Assembly: GCA_003281315.1 (NCBI GenBank)
Contig: QCCH01000003.1
Location: forward strand, 1-64,000
Direction: 5' to 3'
Length of the DNA stretch: 64,000 nucleotides
DNA from: Prochlorococcus sp. AG-347-K20
Lineage (GTDB): Bacteria > Cyanobacteriota > Cyanobacteriia > PCC-6307 > Cyanobiaceae
The position numbers were made by a program, and so were the translations under genes. The notes beneath the pieces were generated by a model. That model was not told the DNA's origin. It made no database searches and worked only from the letters and a program-made list of their open reading frames with translations. Position 1 is the first letter of the stretch. Every line of letters begins with the position of its first letter. Positions 38,554 through 48,972 of the stretch are shown piece after piece.

Positions 38554-40074
38554 TTATTTATCCAAACAGGCTAATGCTTTAAGTATCCCCTTTGCTTTAT
38601 TTATCGTCTCTTGATATTCATTTTCAGGAAAAGAATCAGCAACTATTCCAGCTCCAGCTTGCACTGATACATCATATTTACCATTTCTTGAGGGTTTAAC
38701 TATCATGGTTCTTATCGTAATTGCTGTATTTAATGCACCATTAATATCAATAGAACCGTATACACCAGCATAAGGTCCTCTAGGATCTTTTTCAAAGTGC
38801 TTAATCAATTGCATAGCTCTTATTTTTGGGGCGCCAGTTACTGTCCCAGCGGGAAAGGATGCTTTGAGCAAATCCCATACATCAGAATTATTTTTTAAGA
38901 TTCCCTCAACTTGACTTACTATATGCATAACATGTGAATACTTCTCAATAACCATTAAATCCTTGACCTTGACAGTACCAATTTCACAAACTCTTCCAAG
39001 ATCATTTCTCCCAAGATCAATTAGCATTACATGCTCAGCTATCTCTTTTGGATCTTTTAATAATTCCTTTTCTAATTCCAAGTCTTGTTGATTATCAACA
39101 CCTCTAGGTCTTGTGCCAGCTATTGGTCTTAAGCTTGCAACAATCTGACTATTTTTATTTTTTTCTGCTTTAACCATTACTTCAGGACTTGAACCTATCA
39201 GATACCATGAGCCGAAATCAAAATATGACATGTATGGAGATGGATTAACCATCCTCAAACTTCTATATAAATCAAAGGGATCATTATTGACTTGAGTTTG
39301 GAATCTCTGACTTATAACTATTTGGAAGATATCTCCCTTTCTTATGTATTCTTTCGCAGAAAGAACTGCATCCTCAAAATCTTTTTTCTCCCAATTACTT
39401 TCTAGATCTAAATTTAAATTCTCATTTTCATTCCAATCTAAAAAATCATTTTCTTTTAGAGGAACTCTCATTAAATTTCTAGTTTTCTGAATTTTAGAAA
39501 TTGAGTTTAGATACAACTCTTCAATTGAGCACTCTTTTGAAGAAGTTGTATCTGCATAAACCACTGCAGTAATACATCTTTTTATTTGATCAAAAACAAC
39601 TAACTGATCAAAAAACATCCAGGAACCATATGGGATATTTTTTTCTGGTATTTCATTTATTGGAACGCTTGGTTCTATTCGATTTATTAATTCATAACCC
39701 CAAGAGCCATATAACTGTCCAATTGATGGTAAGTCATCTAGCATGGTTGACTTATATTCCTTTGTCCAACTTTTTAAAATATCAAAAGAGTCACCTTTAT
39801 GTATTTCAGTTTTGCCATTATTCCAAGTTTTAACTATTTCTTCTCCATAACAAACGGCTTCCCAAAGAGGTTTAGTAGCAACAATACTCCACCTACCCAA
39901 ATTCTCACCACCTTCAACAGATTCAAGAAAAACACCATGAGAATCTTTTGAAGATAATTTTAACCAAGTCGATAATGGAGTCTCTAAATCTGCTGGCCAA
40001 GTTTCAACGATAGGTATAAAATTTTTACCTTCCTTGTAAGCTTTAAAAAAATTATCTTTCTGTGAGCTGATCAT
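38554..40074 (-). CDS. trpE: Anthranilate synthase component I
   Basis: TrpE (506 residues) converts chorismate to anthranilate with ammonia supplied by TrpG. The N-terminal part has the [14 protein letters not shown] tryptophan-feedback motif; the C-terminal core has [29 protein letters not shown], [24 protein letters not shown] and GAPKIRAMQ. It could in principle act as PabB, but the length and LES motif favour TrpE. It lies next to psaD, a linkage common in cyanobacteria. Confidence 0.9.
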   Translation of the reverse strand: MISSQKDNFFKAYKEGKNFIPIVETWPADLETPLSTWLKLSSKDSHGVFLESVEGGENLGRWSIVATKPLWEAVCYGEEIVKTWNNGKTEIHKGDSFDILKSWTKEYKSTMLDDLPSIGQLYGSWGYELINRIEPSVPINEIPEKNIPYGSWMFFDQLVVFDQIKRCITAVVYADTTSSKECSIEELYLNSISKIQKTRNLMRVPLKENDFLDWNENENLNLDLESNWEKKDFEDAVLSAKEYIRKGDIFQIVISQRFQTQVNNDPFDLYRSLRMVNPSPYMSYFDFGSWYLIGSSPEVMVKAEKNKNSQIVASLRPIAGTRPRGVDNQQDLELEKELLKDPKEIAEHVMLIDLGRNDLGRVCEIGTVKVKDLMVIEKYSHVMHIVSQVEGILKNNSDVWDLLKASFPAGTVTGAPKIRAMQLIKHFEKDPRGPYAGVYGSIDINGALNTAITIRTMIVKPSRNGKYDVSVQAGAGIVADSFPENEYQETINKAKGILKALACLDK

Positions 40075-40133
40075 ATTAATAATGTCAGCCCAAATTATAA
40101 TTATTTTCTACTTTTATATCAACTTTAAGGAAG

Positions 40134-40556
40134 TTAATCAAAAGTATTCTTAGTTGTAAATTTCAGACCCGCTGGATTAGGATTCTCACCTATTCTTCTA
40201 GGATTATGACCTACCTTCTCTCTGCCTTCATTAACTTTTTCAGGGAAAACACCATCTTTTGGGTGTAAAAATTCAATATCGCCACCTGGAAAAATTCGGT
40301 AGATTTTAAAATCTTCAATTCTTGGTTTAAAGGCTCTTAATTGTGTCCCTAATGCCAGGCATTGTTCTTTTCTTGCAAAGTACATTAAATTATCACCTTC
40401 ATGCATAATAGCCGCTCCACCGGTGGGCAATTCAAATGCTTGTTCCTTTGAACTTTTCCATACAATTGCATATTTTTCTTCGGTTTCTGCTGAGTTTAAT
40501 AAACCCCCAGTACTTCCTATATGCTTTGGAAATTGACCAACTAAAGTTTCAGTCAT
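40134..40556 (-). CDS. psaD: Photosystem I subunit II
   Basis: PsaD (140 residues) is a stromal subunit of photosystem I that docks ferredoxin and stabilises Psa[22 protein letters not shown] and the C-terminal [21 protein letters not shown] are diagnostic. It lies between trpE and a histidine kinase gene, with a 111-base upstream gap for its promoter. Confidence 0.97.
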   Translation of the reverse strand: MTETLVGQFPKHIGSTGGLLNSAETEEKYAIVWKSSKEQAFELPTGGAAIMHEGDNLMYFARKEQCLALGTQLRAFKPRIEDFKIYRIFPGGDIEFLHPKDGVFPEKVNEGREKVGHNPRRIGENPNPAGLKFTTKNTFD

Positions 40557-40667
40557 CCTTAATTTTGAGTTATTTCTAATAAGAAATTAGCATTCATATT
40601 TTGCAAAATTCAAAATTAATAGGAAATTTTCTACATTATTTAATATATGTATAACTTAATTCTCATT

Positions 40668-42035
40668 TCATTTTGCATCTGAAATCGGAAAAAATACTGT
40701 CAAACCTGTATCACGTCTCTGTGTGACATGCCCACCTAAACTAGCTAATAACTTTTGAGTGGCATTTTGACTAAGTTGTAAATTGCCAGTTTGAGGGTTC
40801 CAATTTAAAACAGGACCAATATCAGAACCATTATCTTTTTTTAGAATTTCTTTTTGATTATTATCTAATTTTTGTACTTTGAGTTGAAGTTTTAGTTTTT
40901 GGCCAGCTGGTCTTAATTCTAAAATTAATGTACTACCTTCTTTTAATCCCCTAGTATTTTTATCAATTAATCCTCTTAACATTAATTCTAATTTTTCAGA
41001 ATCACTCAAAATTTGTGGAAGTTGATTGGGGATATCTATCTTCAAAGAAATACCACGTCGATTTAATTGTTTATTCCACAAAGGAGCAAGCTTTTTGAAA
41101 ATTTCAGCTAAATTAATTTTCGCCAAGTTATTCAATGATGGTACTTCATTACTTACTAACTCTGCTGCATTAAAGATTAAACCAAACCTGTCAATTTGTT
41201 CATTACATTCATTATCTATTTGAATTAAACGATTTCTCATTGATTCATCCATTTTATATTTCTTTAAAGTAGAACTTATTAGGGTTCTTATTGTTGCCAA
41301 AGGAGTTCTTACTTCATGAGAAATTGCACGTAATAATTTTGCTTCAGTTATTTGCACATTTTTTTCATCATCTTTCACAGAATTCTGTATGTTATGGTTA
41401 TGTGTATTGTTTGCTAATTTTGCCGATAATATTGGCCAAAATAATTTTTCAAATTGATTGTTAATATTAAGGTTACCTAAATTATTGATTGAATTGCGAA
41501 ATTTTACTCCTTCCTCATAATTTTCTTGATTTAATTTTGCATTCATTAATTCAATTGAAAGTTTTAGGCTTTCTTCATCACTCTTCATTAGTAGAATTTT
41601 CTTATCTTTTTCTCCTACAATTGATAATACGCATTGAAAATTTGGGGTGATTATCATCAAAAAGGGTTCATATCCATCTTCCTGACAAAGATTTAAGACT
41701 TTATAATTACTAACTAAATCTAAATCTTTTTTTATCTTTTCTGAATTATTGACTGGTAAAAAACCTGCATTCTCATTTTGAAAATATGGAAACCCCTCAG
41801 GAGACCAAAGCCATCCATGAAGTTGATTTAAAAATTTTTTATCATTAAAAGCTGGCAAAGGCGAGGCAACCCACATCCCCCCCTCTTTATAATTCTTAGA
41901 TAGGAAATCTTTTTGAATAACTTCTAAAGAAGCCCACCACATTCTTCTGGATGTATCATCATCCACATATATGGTTTGAACTCCTTTAATCAAAAGCTCT
42001 TGAATTTTTTTTATAGTTATTTGTGATTTCATCAA
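40668..42035 (-). CDS. Histidine kinase with a divergent catalytic domain
   Basis: The 455-residue protein has no membrane segment. The first 200 residues form an unknown sensory domain. The phosphorylation box is AISHEVRTPLATIRTLI, with His240. The C-terminal ATPase domain is divergent: the N-box region reads GLIDKNTRGLKEG without the usual NLLxNA, and no clear GxG boxes follow before GLTVFFPI. It may have weak or no ATPase activity and act as a phosphotransfer or scaffold protein. No response regulator gene is adjacent. It overlaps rodA by 4 bases. Confidence 0.75.
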   Translation of the reverse strand: MMKSQITIKKIQELLIKGVQTIYVDDDTSRRMWWASLEVIQKDFLSKNYKEGGMWVASPLPAFNDKKFLNQLHGWLWSPEGFPYFQNENAGFLPVNNSEKIKKDLDLVSNYKVLNLCQEDGYEPFLMIITPNFQCVLSIVGEKDKKILLMKSDEESLKLSIELMNAKLNQENYEEGVKFRNSINNLGNLNINNQFEKLFWPILSAKLANNTHNHNIQNSVKDDEKNVQITEAKLLRAISHEVRTPLATIRTLISSTLKKYKMDESMRNRLIQIDNECNEQIDRFGLIFNAAELVSNEVPSLNNLAKINLAEIFKKLAPLWNKQLNRRGISLKIDIPNQLPQILSDSEKLELMLRGLIDKNTRGLKEGSTLILELRPAGQKLKLQLKVQKLDNNQKEILKKDNGSDIGPVLNWNPQTGNLQLSQNATQKLLASLGGHVTQRRDTGLTVFFPISDAK

Positions 42036-43303
42036 CTTCTTAGTGATCTAGAACGTTTCAATATAGATAAAACAAATCCAATAGATATAAAATTAGTCAC
42101 CAATGACGTTCGACCATAGCTCATAAAAGGAAGGGGAATCCCAGTAACTGGTCCTAATCCAATAGTCATAAATAAGTTAATAATTATTTGAAATACAAAA
42201 ATAGAGGCTATTCCAATAACAATTAGAGATTCAAAGTTAGTCCTAGCAATTGATGCAGTATTAATAAGTTTTTTAATCAAAAAAAAGAGCAAACATAAAA
42301 CTATAGTGCACCCCACAAAACCTAATTCTTCTCCTAAAGCACTGAATATAAAATCAGTATGTTGTTCAGGTATAAATTGCAAATTAGTCAGCTTACCTTT
42401 TAGCAAACCAGTCCCAAATAATCCTCCAGAACCAATTGCAATTTGACTCTGTATCAAATGATATCCGCCACCTAATGGATCTCTATTTGGATCTAAAAAT
42501 AAAACTAATCTATCTTTTTGATATTCTTTTAAGCCATATTGCCACAAAATTGGTGTCAATTTTGCCACTAATAAATGGAACGAAATAGCGAGAGCAGAAA
42601 AAATAATTTTCTTTTTTGAAGATCTATAAGCAAGATATCCTATAACTGGAATCCAGAAAATAAGAATAATTGGTAAGGTTAAGTGTAGTATAGATGTGAT
42701 AATACAAAACACTAATATCAATATCCACTCTATAGGCATTTGCGACCAATAAAGCATCACACTTGTCAAAACAAGTAAAACTAAAGAGGTACCTAAGTCC
42801 GGTTGAAAGAAAATTAATAACCAAGGAATAATTACTACTATTAAGGGCAATACTAAGTCTCTTATTTTTAGAATTATTTTTTTGTCGAGTACTAAAGCAA
42901 GAGTTAACACAGTACTAAGTTTAGCTACTTCTGAAGGCTGAAAAGAAAAGATGCCCATGTTTAGCCATCTTTGGGCTCCAGAAACTGAAATCCCAAAAAA
43001 ATAAATTAGTAATAAGGATATTAAAGTAAACAAATAAAATGGAGCCACATACTTTCTAAGTCTCTCTAACGGTATATAAGAAATAAAAAATGCTAAAAAA
43101 TAACCTAAAAAACCAGTTATGATGTGACTTAAATAGTTCGATACTAAAAGATCACCCTGAATACTTTTTATTAATAAACCCGAAATAATGACTAAAAACA
43201 GGGGAATTATAAGAAGTGGAGAAAATAAAAAACCTCTATTAAAGTTGTCTTTTTTTTGTAAAAATCCTCTGTTATTTAATAAAGAAATTCTCTTAAACAT
43301 CAA
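42032..43303 (-). CDS. rodA: Rod-shape SEDS glycosyltransferase
   Basis: RodA (423 residues) polymerises lipid II for side-wall peptidoglycan with a partner class B PBP. About ten hydrophobic helices and the C-terminal SEDS motif GPVTGIPLPFMSYGRTSL are seen. FtsW is the alternative; the neighbourhood does not decide, but the sequence reads closer to RodA. Its start directly follows the mrp stop. Confidence 0.88.
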   Translation of the reverse strand: MMFKRISLLNNRGFLQKKDNFNRGFLFSPLLIIPLFLVIISGLLIKSIQGDLLVSNYLSHIITGFLGYFLAFFISYIPLERLRKYVAPFYLFTLISLLLIYFFGISVSGAQRWLNMGIFSFQPSEVAKLSTVLTLALVLDKKIILKIRDLVLPLIVVIIPWLLIFFQPDLGTSLVLLVLTSVMLYWSQMPIEWILILVFCIITSILHLTLPIILIFWIPVIGYLAYRSSKKKIIFSALAISFHLLVAKLTPILWQYGLKEYQKDRLVLFLDPNRDPLGGGYHLIQSQIAIGSGGLFGTGLLKGKLTNLQFIPEQHTDFIFSALGEELGFVGCTIVLCLLFFLIKKLINTASIARTNFESLIVIGIASIFVFQIIINLFMTIGLGPVTGIPLPFMSYGRTSLVTNFISIGFVLSILKRSRSLRS

Positions 43304-44374
43304 TTAACGATAAACAAATTGATTCTTAATTAATTGAGCTAAATTACCAAATACAACTGAACTTTCTTTATTTGGCTGGCTTACTGAGATTGGTACACCT
43401 TTATTACTATCATCAACGAGAGGAATTTCAATAGGAATTTGAGCTAATAATGGTAAGTCATTTTCTTTAGCTAATGTTTGTCCACCACCTTTACCAAAAA
43501 TTTCATATTTTTTACCTGGCATATCTGGCGGAATAAATACTGACATATTTTCTACAATTCCCAGTAAAGGTACTCCGAGTTGTTTAAACATTGCTAATCC
43601 CCTCCTTGCATCTTGCAAAGATACTTGTTGAGGAGTAGTGACAACTATAGCTCCAGAAATAGGCACAGATTGAGAAAGGGAAATTTGAGCATCTCCTGTT
43701 CCTGGAGGCAAGTCAATCACCAAAAAATCAAGATTATTCCATTCAACTTGGTACAAAAATTGTCGGATAATACTATTAAGCATTGGTCCTCTCCATATAA
43801 CTGGCTGACCTTCTTCTATAAGGAAACCCATTGATACCAATGAAATTCCATATTTATGAATAGGTATTAACCTTTGATCACTGCCACTACCTTCTGTAAC
43901 CTTTGGATTCTGTTCGGCAACTCCCATCATTGAGGGAGTATTAGGTCCATATATATCCGCATCCAGCAAACCAGTTTTTAAGCCTAATTTAGCTAGAGAA
44001 CAAGCGAGATTTACTGCAATGGTACTTTTTCCAACTCCACCTTTGCCACTGCTAACAGCAATGATATGTCGAATCCCATCAATCTTCTGCAACTCAGGAG
44101 CATTAGTTTGATTTTGAGATTCTGTTTTGGAAGGATTATTGTCTATCTCTATTTGAACATCATGAATATCTTCAAAATCCAGAAGTAATTCTCTAACCTC
44201 TTGTACAATTCTATCTCTCTGAGAATTTGCAAACGATGGTAATGATAATGTTACGATTACTCTAGGTATAGTTACTCTTACATTTTTAATCCAAGCTAAT
44301 TCAATTACATTTTTCTGTGATCCAGCATCTAGAACTTTTTGTAAAGCAAAATTTGCATCTTCTATTGTGGTCAT
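43304..44374 (-). CDS. mrp: Mrp/ApbC-type Fe-S cluster carrier ATPase
   Basis: The 356-residue protein has an N-terminal MIP18/DUF59 domain (residues 1 to about 85) and a MinD-like ATPase with the deviant Walker A GKGGVGKSTIAVNLA near residue 113, then LDADIYGPNTPSMMG. The family holds and passes on [4Fe-4S] clusters. The CxxC near the C-terminus found in some members is not seen. It is divergent from hemF. Confidence 0.92.
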   Translation of the reverse strand: MTTIEDANFALQKVLDAGSQKNVIELAWIKNVRVTIPRVIVTLSLPSFANSQRDRIVQEVRELLLDFEDIHDVQIEIDNNPSKTESQNQTNAPELQKIDGIRHIIAVSSGKGGVGKSTIAVNLACSLAKLGLKTGLLDADIYGPNTPSMMGVAEQNPKVTEGSGSDQRLIPIHKYGISLVSMGFLIEEGQPVIWRGPMLNSIIRQFLYQVEWNNLDFLVIDLPPGTGDAQISLSQSVPISGAIVVTTPQQVSLQDARRGLAMFKQLGVPLLGIVENMSVFIPPDMPGKKYEIFGKGGGQTLAKENDLPLLAQIPIEIPLVDDSNKGVPISVSQPNKESSVVFGNLAQLIKNQFVYR

Positions 44375-44488
44375 TAAATTTTTAAATATTTTGACAAGGT
44401 AGTCGACTGTTTAAAAGATTAAGAACTATGTCGAACTATCAAATAATAGGCAATAAGTACCCCCTAAGAGAAATTATAAAGAGAAACT

Positions 44489-44494
44489 TATAAT
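44489..44494 (+). promoter_or_regulatory. -10 box candidate for hemF
   Basis: A perfect TATAAT lies 39 bases before the hemF ATG in the divergent gap with mrp. No clear -35 box is present, which is common in cyanobacterial promoters. Confidence 0.4.
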
Positions 44495-44533
44495 TAACCA
44501 AAAAAAATTTTTTCTTCAAGATTTACTAAATAC

Positions 44534-45562
44534 ATGTTGAAAGAACCACCTAAAAACTCGAGAGAAAAAACTAAAAATCTCTTATTAACTCTACAAGACA
44601 AAATTTGTTCAGGACTTGAAAATGTAGATGGCAAAGGGAAATTTACAGAGGAATCCTGGCTAAGAGACGAAGGTGGAGGTGGAAGATCAAGAGTATTGAA
44701 AAATGGTTCTATTTTTGAGCAAGCAGGCGTAAATTTCTCGGAAGTACAAGGAAAAGAATTACCTCAATCTATAATCTCTCAAAGGCCAGAAGCAAAAGGT
44801 CATGAATGGTTTGCTACGGGAACTTCTATGGTTTTGCATCCTAAGAATCCCTATATTCCTACAGTTCATCTGAATTATCGATATTTCGAAGCTGGTCCTG
44901 TTTGGTGGTTTGGGGGAGGTGCAGACTTAACCCCTTTTTATCCTTATCTTTCTGATGTAAGGAATTTTCATAATGAGCATAAAAAAGCTTGTGAGAAAGT
45001 TGATCAAGATTTGCATAAAGTTTTCAAACCATGGTGTGATGAATATTTCTTCTTGAAGCATAGAAATGAATCTAGAGGCATAGGAGGTATTTTTTATGAT
45101 TATCAAGATGGTTCAGGCAATATTTATAAAGGAAATAATCAAAATGGAGAAGCATCAAAAGCTTCACAAAATATTGGCAGATCAAATTTAAATTGGGATG
45201 ATTTATTTTCTTTAGCAGAAAACTGTGGGCAGGCATTCCTACCTTCTTATTTGCCCATTATTGAAAAAAGAGCTTCTCAAACATATTCATCGAAGGAAAG
45301 AGAATTCCAGCTATATCGAAGAGGTAGATATGTCGAATTCAATTTAGTTTGGGATAGAGGGACGATTTTTGGACTACAAACAAATGGTAGAACCGAATCT
45401 ATATTAATGTCCTTACCGCCTTTGGCCAGATGGGAATATGGATATAAAGCTAAAAATGGTTCTAGAGAGGAATTTCTCACATCAATTTTTACAAAGCCCC
45501 AAGATTGGTTAAATGATAAAGAGTTAGAAAAATTCTGTATAGAGAATAATATTTTTGATTAA
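44534..45562 (+). CDS. hemF: Coproporphyrinogen III oxidase, oxygen-dependent
   Basis: HemF (342 residues) converts coproporphyrinogen III to protoporphyrinogen IX with O2, on the route to heme and chlorophyll. [34 protein letters not shown] and the C-terminal [16 protein letters not shown] are diagnostic. Dependence on oxygen suits an oxygenic phototroph. Confidence 0.96.
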   Translation: MLKEPPKNSREKTKNLLLTLQDKICSGLENVDGKGKFTEESWLRDEGGGGRSRVLKNGSIFEQAGVNFSEVQGKELPQSIISQRPEAKGHEWFATGTSMVLHPKNPYIPTVHLNYRYFEAGPVWWFGGGADLTPFYPYLSDVRNFHNEHKKACEKVDQDLHKVFKPWCDEYFFLKHRNESRGIGGIFYDYQDGSGNIYKGNNQNGEASKASQNIGRSNLNWDDLFSLAENCGQAFLPSYLPIIEKRASQTYSSKEREFQLYRRGRYVEFNLVWDRGTIFGLQTNGRTESILMSLPPLARWEYGYKAKNGSREEFLTSIFTKPQDWLNDKELEKFCIENNIFD

Positions 45563-45590
45563 AAATTATCGAATAAAATTTTTAAGTATA

Positions 45591-46148
45591 TTAAATAGGT
45601 GTTTTAAATAAAGAACCGTCACTTTTCAATTGAAGTTTTTCTCCAAGTTCATTTTCTAAAGAGATTAATTCATCCCTATGGGCTCTAAGTCTCATAAAAG
45701 TTGAATCATTTTCATTTTCGTTGATCAACCTTAATTCAAATTTCTCCTCTCTTGCTGATTTTTTAAAATAGACAATTCCAGACAAAGGGCCACCAATTAA
45801 TCCCAAAAGAATAGGCCACCAACCTAATTCAGGATATATTTGAATAATTACTAATCCCAAAGCACAAGAACCAAAACCACCAAGAAAACCTAAAAAAATT
45901 GCTAAAAATTTACTAGAAACAACTTGACCCTTGAATATTAAAATTCTTTGTTCAAAATCTCCTCCTGTTTGCTTCCATCCCCTCAAATTAAGCCATTCAC
46001 ATAAACCATTTAAAACCTTAATTGGCTGCTGAGAAGATGAAATCTCAACGATGGTTGTTCTATCTTTACTAGAAGCCCTAAGAAAAAAAAATAATCCTAT
46101 AGCCAAGAGAATTGTCAGCAATAATGTTGAATTTAAGGAATATGACAT
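45591..46148 (-). CDS. Cytochrome b6 cofactor assembly protein (CCB-type)
   Basis: The 185-residue protein has an N-terminal helix (about residues 5-24), a soluble segment, two adjacent helices (about 81-104 and 110-128) and a charged tail. The pattern and GLCEWLNLRGWKQTGGDFEQ fit the family called cofactor assembly of complex C subunit B, related to chloroplast CCB2/CCB4, which attach heme ci to cytochrome b6. This assignment rests on memory of the family. Confidence 0.7.
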   Translation of the reverse strand: MSYSLNSTLLLTILLAIGLFFFLRASSKDRTTIVEISSSQQPIKVLNGLCEWLNLRGWKQTGGDFEQRILIFKGQVVSSKFLAIFLGFLGGFGSCALGLVIIQIYPELGWWPILLGLIGGPLSGIVYFKKSAREEKFELRLINENENDSTFMRLRAHRDELISLENELGEKLQLKSDGSLFKTPI

Positions 46149-46311
46149 TAAATAATTTTTTCTAGTAACTTGAGAATAAAAATTAAAGTTACATCATATT
46201 ATAATTTTCTAGAATTATTCTGTAAAATATTCGTATTAGATAAAAATTCTTAATTAAATAAAATCTTAAGTAATATTCAACACCTTAAATTTCTTTAAAT
46301 ACTTATTAAAA

Positions 46312-46947
46312 ATGACTATTGAAAATAAAAATATTGATCTTCTTTATAGCGATTTAACAGAAGATTTATACAATCTTTATAAAAAATCATCCTACCTAGC
46401 TATTGACACTGAAGCAATGGGTTTAATTCATGGAAGAGATAGACTCTGTTTAGTACAAATATGCGATGAATTTAAAAGAACATCGTGTATAAAAATCGAA
46501 CTTAATACATCTTCTGCGCCTCATTTAAAAAAACTTCTTGAAGATGAAAAAATTACTAAAATATTTCACTACGCAAGATTTGATGTAGCAGCTCTAAAAT
46601 GCAATCTTGAAATTAATACAAAAAATATTTTTTGTACAAAAATTGCTAGTAAGTTGGCAAGAACCTATACAAATAAACACGGTTTAAAGGATTTAATTAA
46701 TGAATTGTTAGGTATAGAACTTGACAAAAGCTCGCAAAGTAGTGATTGGGGTAGAAACGAAGATTTAACAAAAGATCAATTAGATTATGCAGCAAATGAT
46801 GTTAGATATTTAATTGAAGCTATGCATAAATTAAAAGTTATTTTAGAAAGAGAGGATAGATATGAATTAGCTCAAAAATGTTTCGAAACAGTTTCTGTAC
46901 ATGCTGATTTAGACATACTAAAATTCTCAAATATATTTGAACATTAA
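46312..46947 (+). CDS. RNase D-like 3'-5' exonuclease
   Basis: The 211-residue protein is a lone DEDDy exonuclease domain: LAIDTEAMGL (first Asp/Glu), FHYARFDVAAL (Asp), and QLDYAANDVRYLIE (Tyr and Asp). It lacks the HRDC domains of E. coli RNase D, so it resembles the short cyanobacterial version, likely trimming tRNA or other structured RNA 3' ends. It converges with a small gene, 3 bases apart. Confidence 0.9.
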   Translation: MTIENKNIDLLYSDLTEDLYNLYKKSSYLAIDTEAMGLIHGRDRLCLVQICDEFKRTSCIKIELNTSSAPHLKKLLEDEKITKIFHYARFDVAALKCNLEINTKNIFCTKIASKLARTYTNKHGLKDLINELLGIELDKSSQSSDWGRNEDLTKDQLDYAANDVRYLIEAMHKLKVILEREDRYELAQKCFETVSVHADLDILKFSNIFEH

Positions 46948-46950
46948 GAA

Positions 46951-47217
46951 TCAATCTTCAGTTAAAAAATTATCTTCACCATCAAGAGTTTCCATAAGCT
47001 TATCAAGTATTCTTGAAGAACTTAATTTATCTCCATCATTTTTTTCACAAATTTTTAAAACATTTTGCGCAACTTGTATTTTTTCTTGAATAGTTTTCGA
47101 GCCTTCTTTTGCAATTTGAATTTCTACTTTCTTCTTAGCAGAAGATAAGCTTATACTCATAAGTTTTGCAATCTCTGCACAAATTTTTAGATATTGCCGA
47201 TCATTTATTGGATACAT
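46951..47217 (-). CDS. Conserved small protein of unknown function
   Basis: This 88-residue protein is soluble and mostly helical, with a basic middle and an acidic tail (DGEDNFLTED). I do not recognise the family. It lies between the RNase D-like gene and the LpxB-related gene, with 35 bases to the latter. Confidence 0.6.
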   Translation of the reverse strand: MYPINDRQYLKICAEIAKLMSISLSSAKKKVEIQIAKEGSKTIQEKIQVAQNVLKICEKNDGDKLSSSRILDKLMETLDGEDNFLTED

Positions 47218-47252
47218 AAAAGAATTAATAATTAATTAGCTAGTGCCATTTA

Positions 47253-48482
47253 CTAAGATAACAAATGAAGGTTTATGGCATCTACGATTTTCTTACTTGC
47301 TCCGGATTCCCCCATTCTTTTTTTTCCAATTTTTGCTTGTTCTAACCTATCAACTTTTCCTTTTAAAAGTAAACTTAAACGTTTTAAAAGAATTTTTTTG
47401 TTCTTGCAAGCTAAAACACTACCTCCCAATAATCTTGATTGCCTTTTTGCAAATGATTTTGTAAATTGTGGTCCAGGTCCCGGTAGAGAAAGAGATGGAA
47501 TTCCAAGGCCAGCAATTTGCTCTGTAGCAGTTCCTGCATTAGACAAACCAACTTCTGCCATATTGGCCCATAAATTGAATTTACCTTTTCCAATCACTAC
47601 ATATTGATCTTTCTTTTTCCATACTGAATCTTCATCAATAAGAAATTTAACTTTACTCTGTTTTATAAAACCATATTTATTTAAATAATTTTGAATTTGA
47701 ATCACATTCGCATTAATGCTCAAAGGCAAGAGTATTAATAAATCCTTTGATAAATCAAAATCTTGCAAACAATTTAGAAAATTATCAAGATTTTTAAGAG
47801 CTTCAGGGTATCTACTTCCAACTAATAAAATAATCCTTTTAAAAGAAATAATATTTGATATCTTATCGTTTGTTACATTAACAAAATCCATCATTGGATT
47901 ACCCAAGTATTTTGCATCAATATTTTTTTTATACAAATTATTAGCTGTAATTTTATCTCTCATAATTAAATTTTTACATCTTGGAGATTTCATTAAAAAT
48001 ATTTCCCATGGATCCCATTCAGAACCTTTCAACTTATGATAAAAATCGCTTAAATCCCAACCTGGCCCACTACTCCAAGTATGATCACTTTTGGGGGTTC
48101 CAATAAAACTAAAGTCGCATTCTGAACTCCAAGCGTAGAGTAATGGCAAGAAATCGCCTACTGCGATAATTTTGCAGTTATTTTTTGACTTCTTTTTTAC
48201 AAGTAGAAAATTTCTTAAATTATCGATTAAAAATCCTGCTAACAAATCAAGCACAAATCCCCTCAGACTTTGATTGCTAAAACCCCCACTAGGCAGCTCT
48301 TTTAAATATCCTATTTTACGAAAATTCTTTGATTTTATGGAATTAAATACATCTCCATTTCCTACTAACGGCAAAACTTCAATATTTTTATTTTTTATTT
48401 TTTTTAGTAATCTTTTTATTATCTCCGATGCGATTACATCTTCTCCATGACCATTGCATATAAATAATAAAGAATGAGACAC
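47253..48482 (-). CDS. Lipid-A-disaccharide synthase-related glycosyltransferase
   Basis: The 409-residue protein starts near LLFICNGHGEDVIASEIIKR and has a GT-B layout: an N-terminal donor part with GDFLPLLYAW and a C-terminal part with VIGKGKFNLWANMAEVGLSNAGTATEQIAGLGIPSLSLPGPGPQ-like segments. This fits a cyanobacterial family related to LpxB but of unknown acceptor. I chose GTG at 48482, because upstream starts would run through the tRNA-Cys gene on the other strand and encode its antisense. Confidence 0.8.
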   Translation of the reverse strand: MSHSLLFICNGHGEDVIASEIIKRLLKKIKNKNIEVLPLVGNGDVFNSIKSKNFRKIGYLKELPSGGFSNQSLRGFVLDLLAGFLIDNLRNFLLVKKKSKNNCKIIAVGDFLPLLYAWSSECDFSFIGTPKSDHTWSSGPGWDLSDFYHKLKGSEWDPWEIFLMKSPRCKNLIMRDKITANNLYKKNIDAKYLGNPMMDFVNVTNDKISNIISFKRIILLVGSRYPEALKNLDNFLNCLQDFDLSKDLLILLPLSINANVIQIQNYLNKYGFIKQSKVKFLIDEDSVWKKKDQYVVIGKGKFNLWANMAEVGLSNAGTATEQIAGLGIPSLSLPGPGPQFTKSFAKRQSRLLGGSVLACKNKKILLKRLSLLLKGKVDRLEQAKIGKKRMGESGASKKIVDAINLHLLS

Positions 48483-48524
48483 CTTACTGTTAAGATCATA
48501 AAAAGACTCAATCGAATCTTTTTC

Positions 48525-48595
48525 GGCGGCATGGCCAAGTGGTAAGGCAGAGGATTGCAAATCCTTTATCCCCAGTTCGAATCTGGGTGCCGCCT
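48525..48595 (+). tRNA. tRNA-Cys(GCA)
   Basis: A 71-base cloverleaf with acceptor GGCGGCA/TGCCGCC, discriminator T, anticodon GCA in the context ATTGCAAAT, and T arm CCCAGTTCGAATCTGGG. The CCA end is not encoded. It lies 42 bases from the divergent LpxB-related gene start. Confidence 0.95.
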
Positions 48596-48804
48596 TATTT
48601 AATTTTTTTACGCATTTAATTATGAAATTTTCTAAGAACTTCAATTTCAAATAAAGGGTATAAACTTTCAATTACTTATTGATATACAGAAAAATAATCT
48701 TTTCTTTATTTTTTTAAATAATACCTGATATCCATTAATAAATAAAATTTAGTTAATTTATTAATTATTTTCATCAGATTATTTATATGAGAATTTGAAT
48801 TATT

Positions 48805-48972
48805 CTAGTAATCATTATCTGCTACACACATTCCTAAACATCTCACACCATTTGATGCAGTCCTTTTACAATGATTACATAAAATGGGATCTTTCTCTGA
48901 AGTAAGGTTAATTTTAGAATTATTTTGGCCTTTAATACTTATTAACTCTTGTGTTGAATCAAATAGAGTCAT
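48805..48972 (-). CDS. Small four-cysteine protein (zinc-finger-like), unknown function
   Basis: The ATG at 48972 gives 55 residues. The C-terminal half has C32-x2-C35-x9-C45-x3-C49 followed by VADNDY; four closely placed Cys suggest a zinc or Fe-S site. An AGGTGAT sequence lies about 10 bases before this ATG. The 5' end overlaps the end of the upstream gene by 14 bases, so the two are probably co-translated. From memory, similar short proteins are conserved in marine picocyanobacteria; none has a known role. Confidence 0.65.
   Translation of the reverse strand: MTLFDSTQELISIKGQNNSKINLTSEKDPILCNHCKRTASNGVRCLGMCVADNDY

Noticed and set aside
48483..48671. Longer start of the LpxB-related gene
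   Set aside because: The extension reads through the antisense of tRNA-Cys, so it is an open frame by chance.
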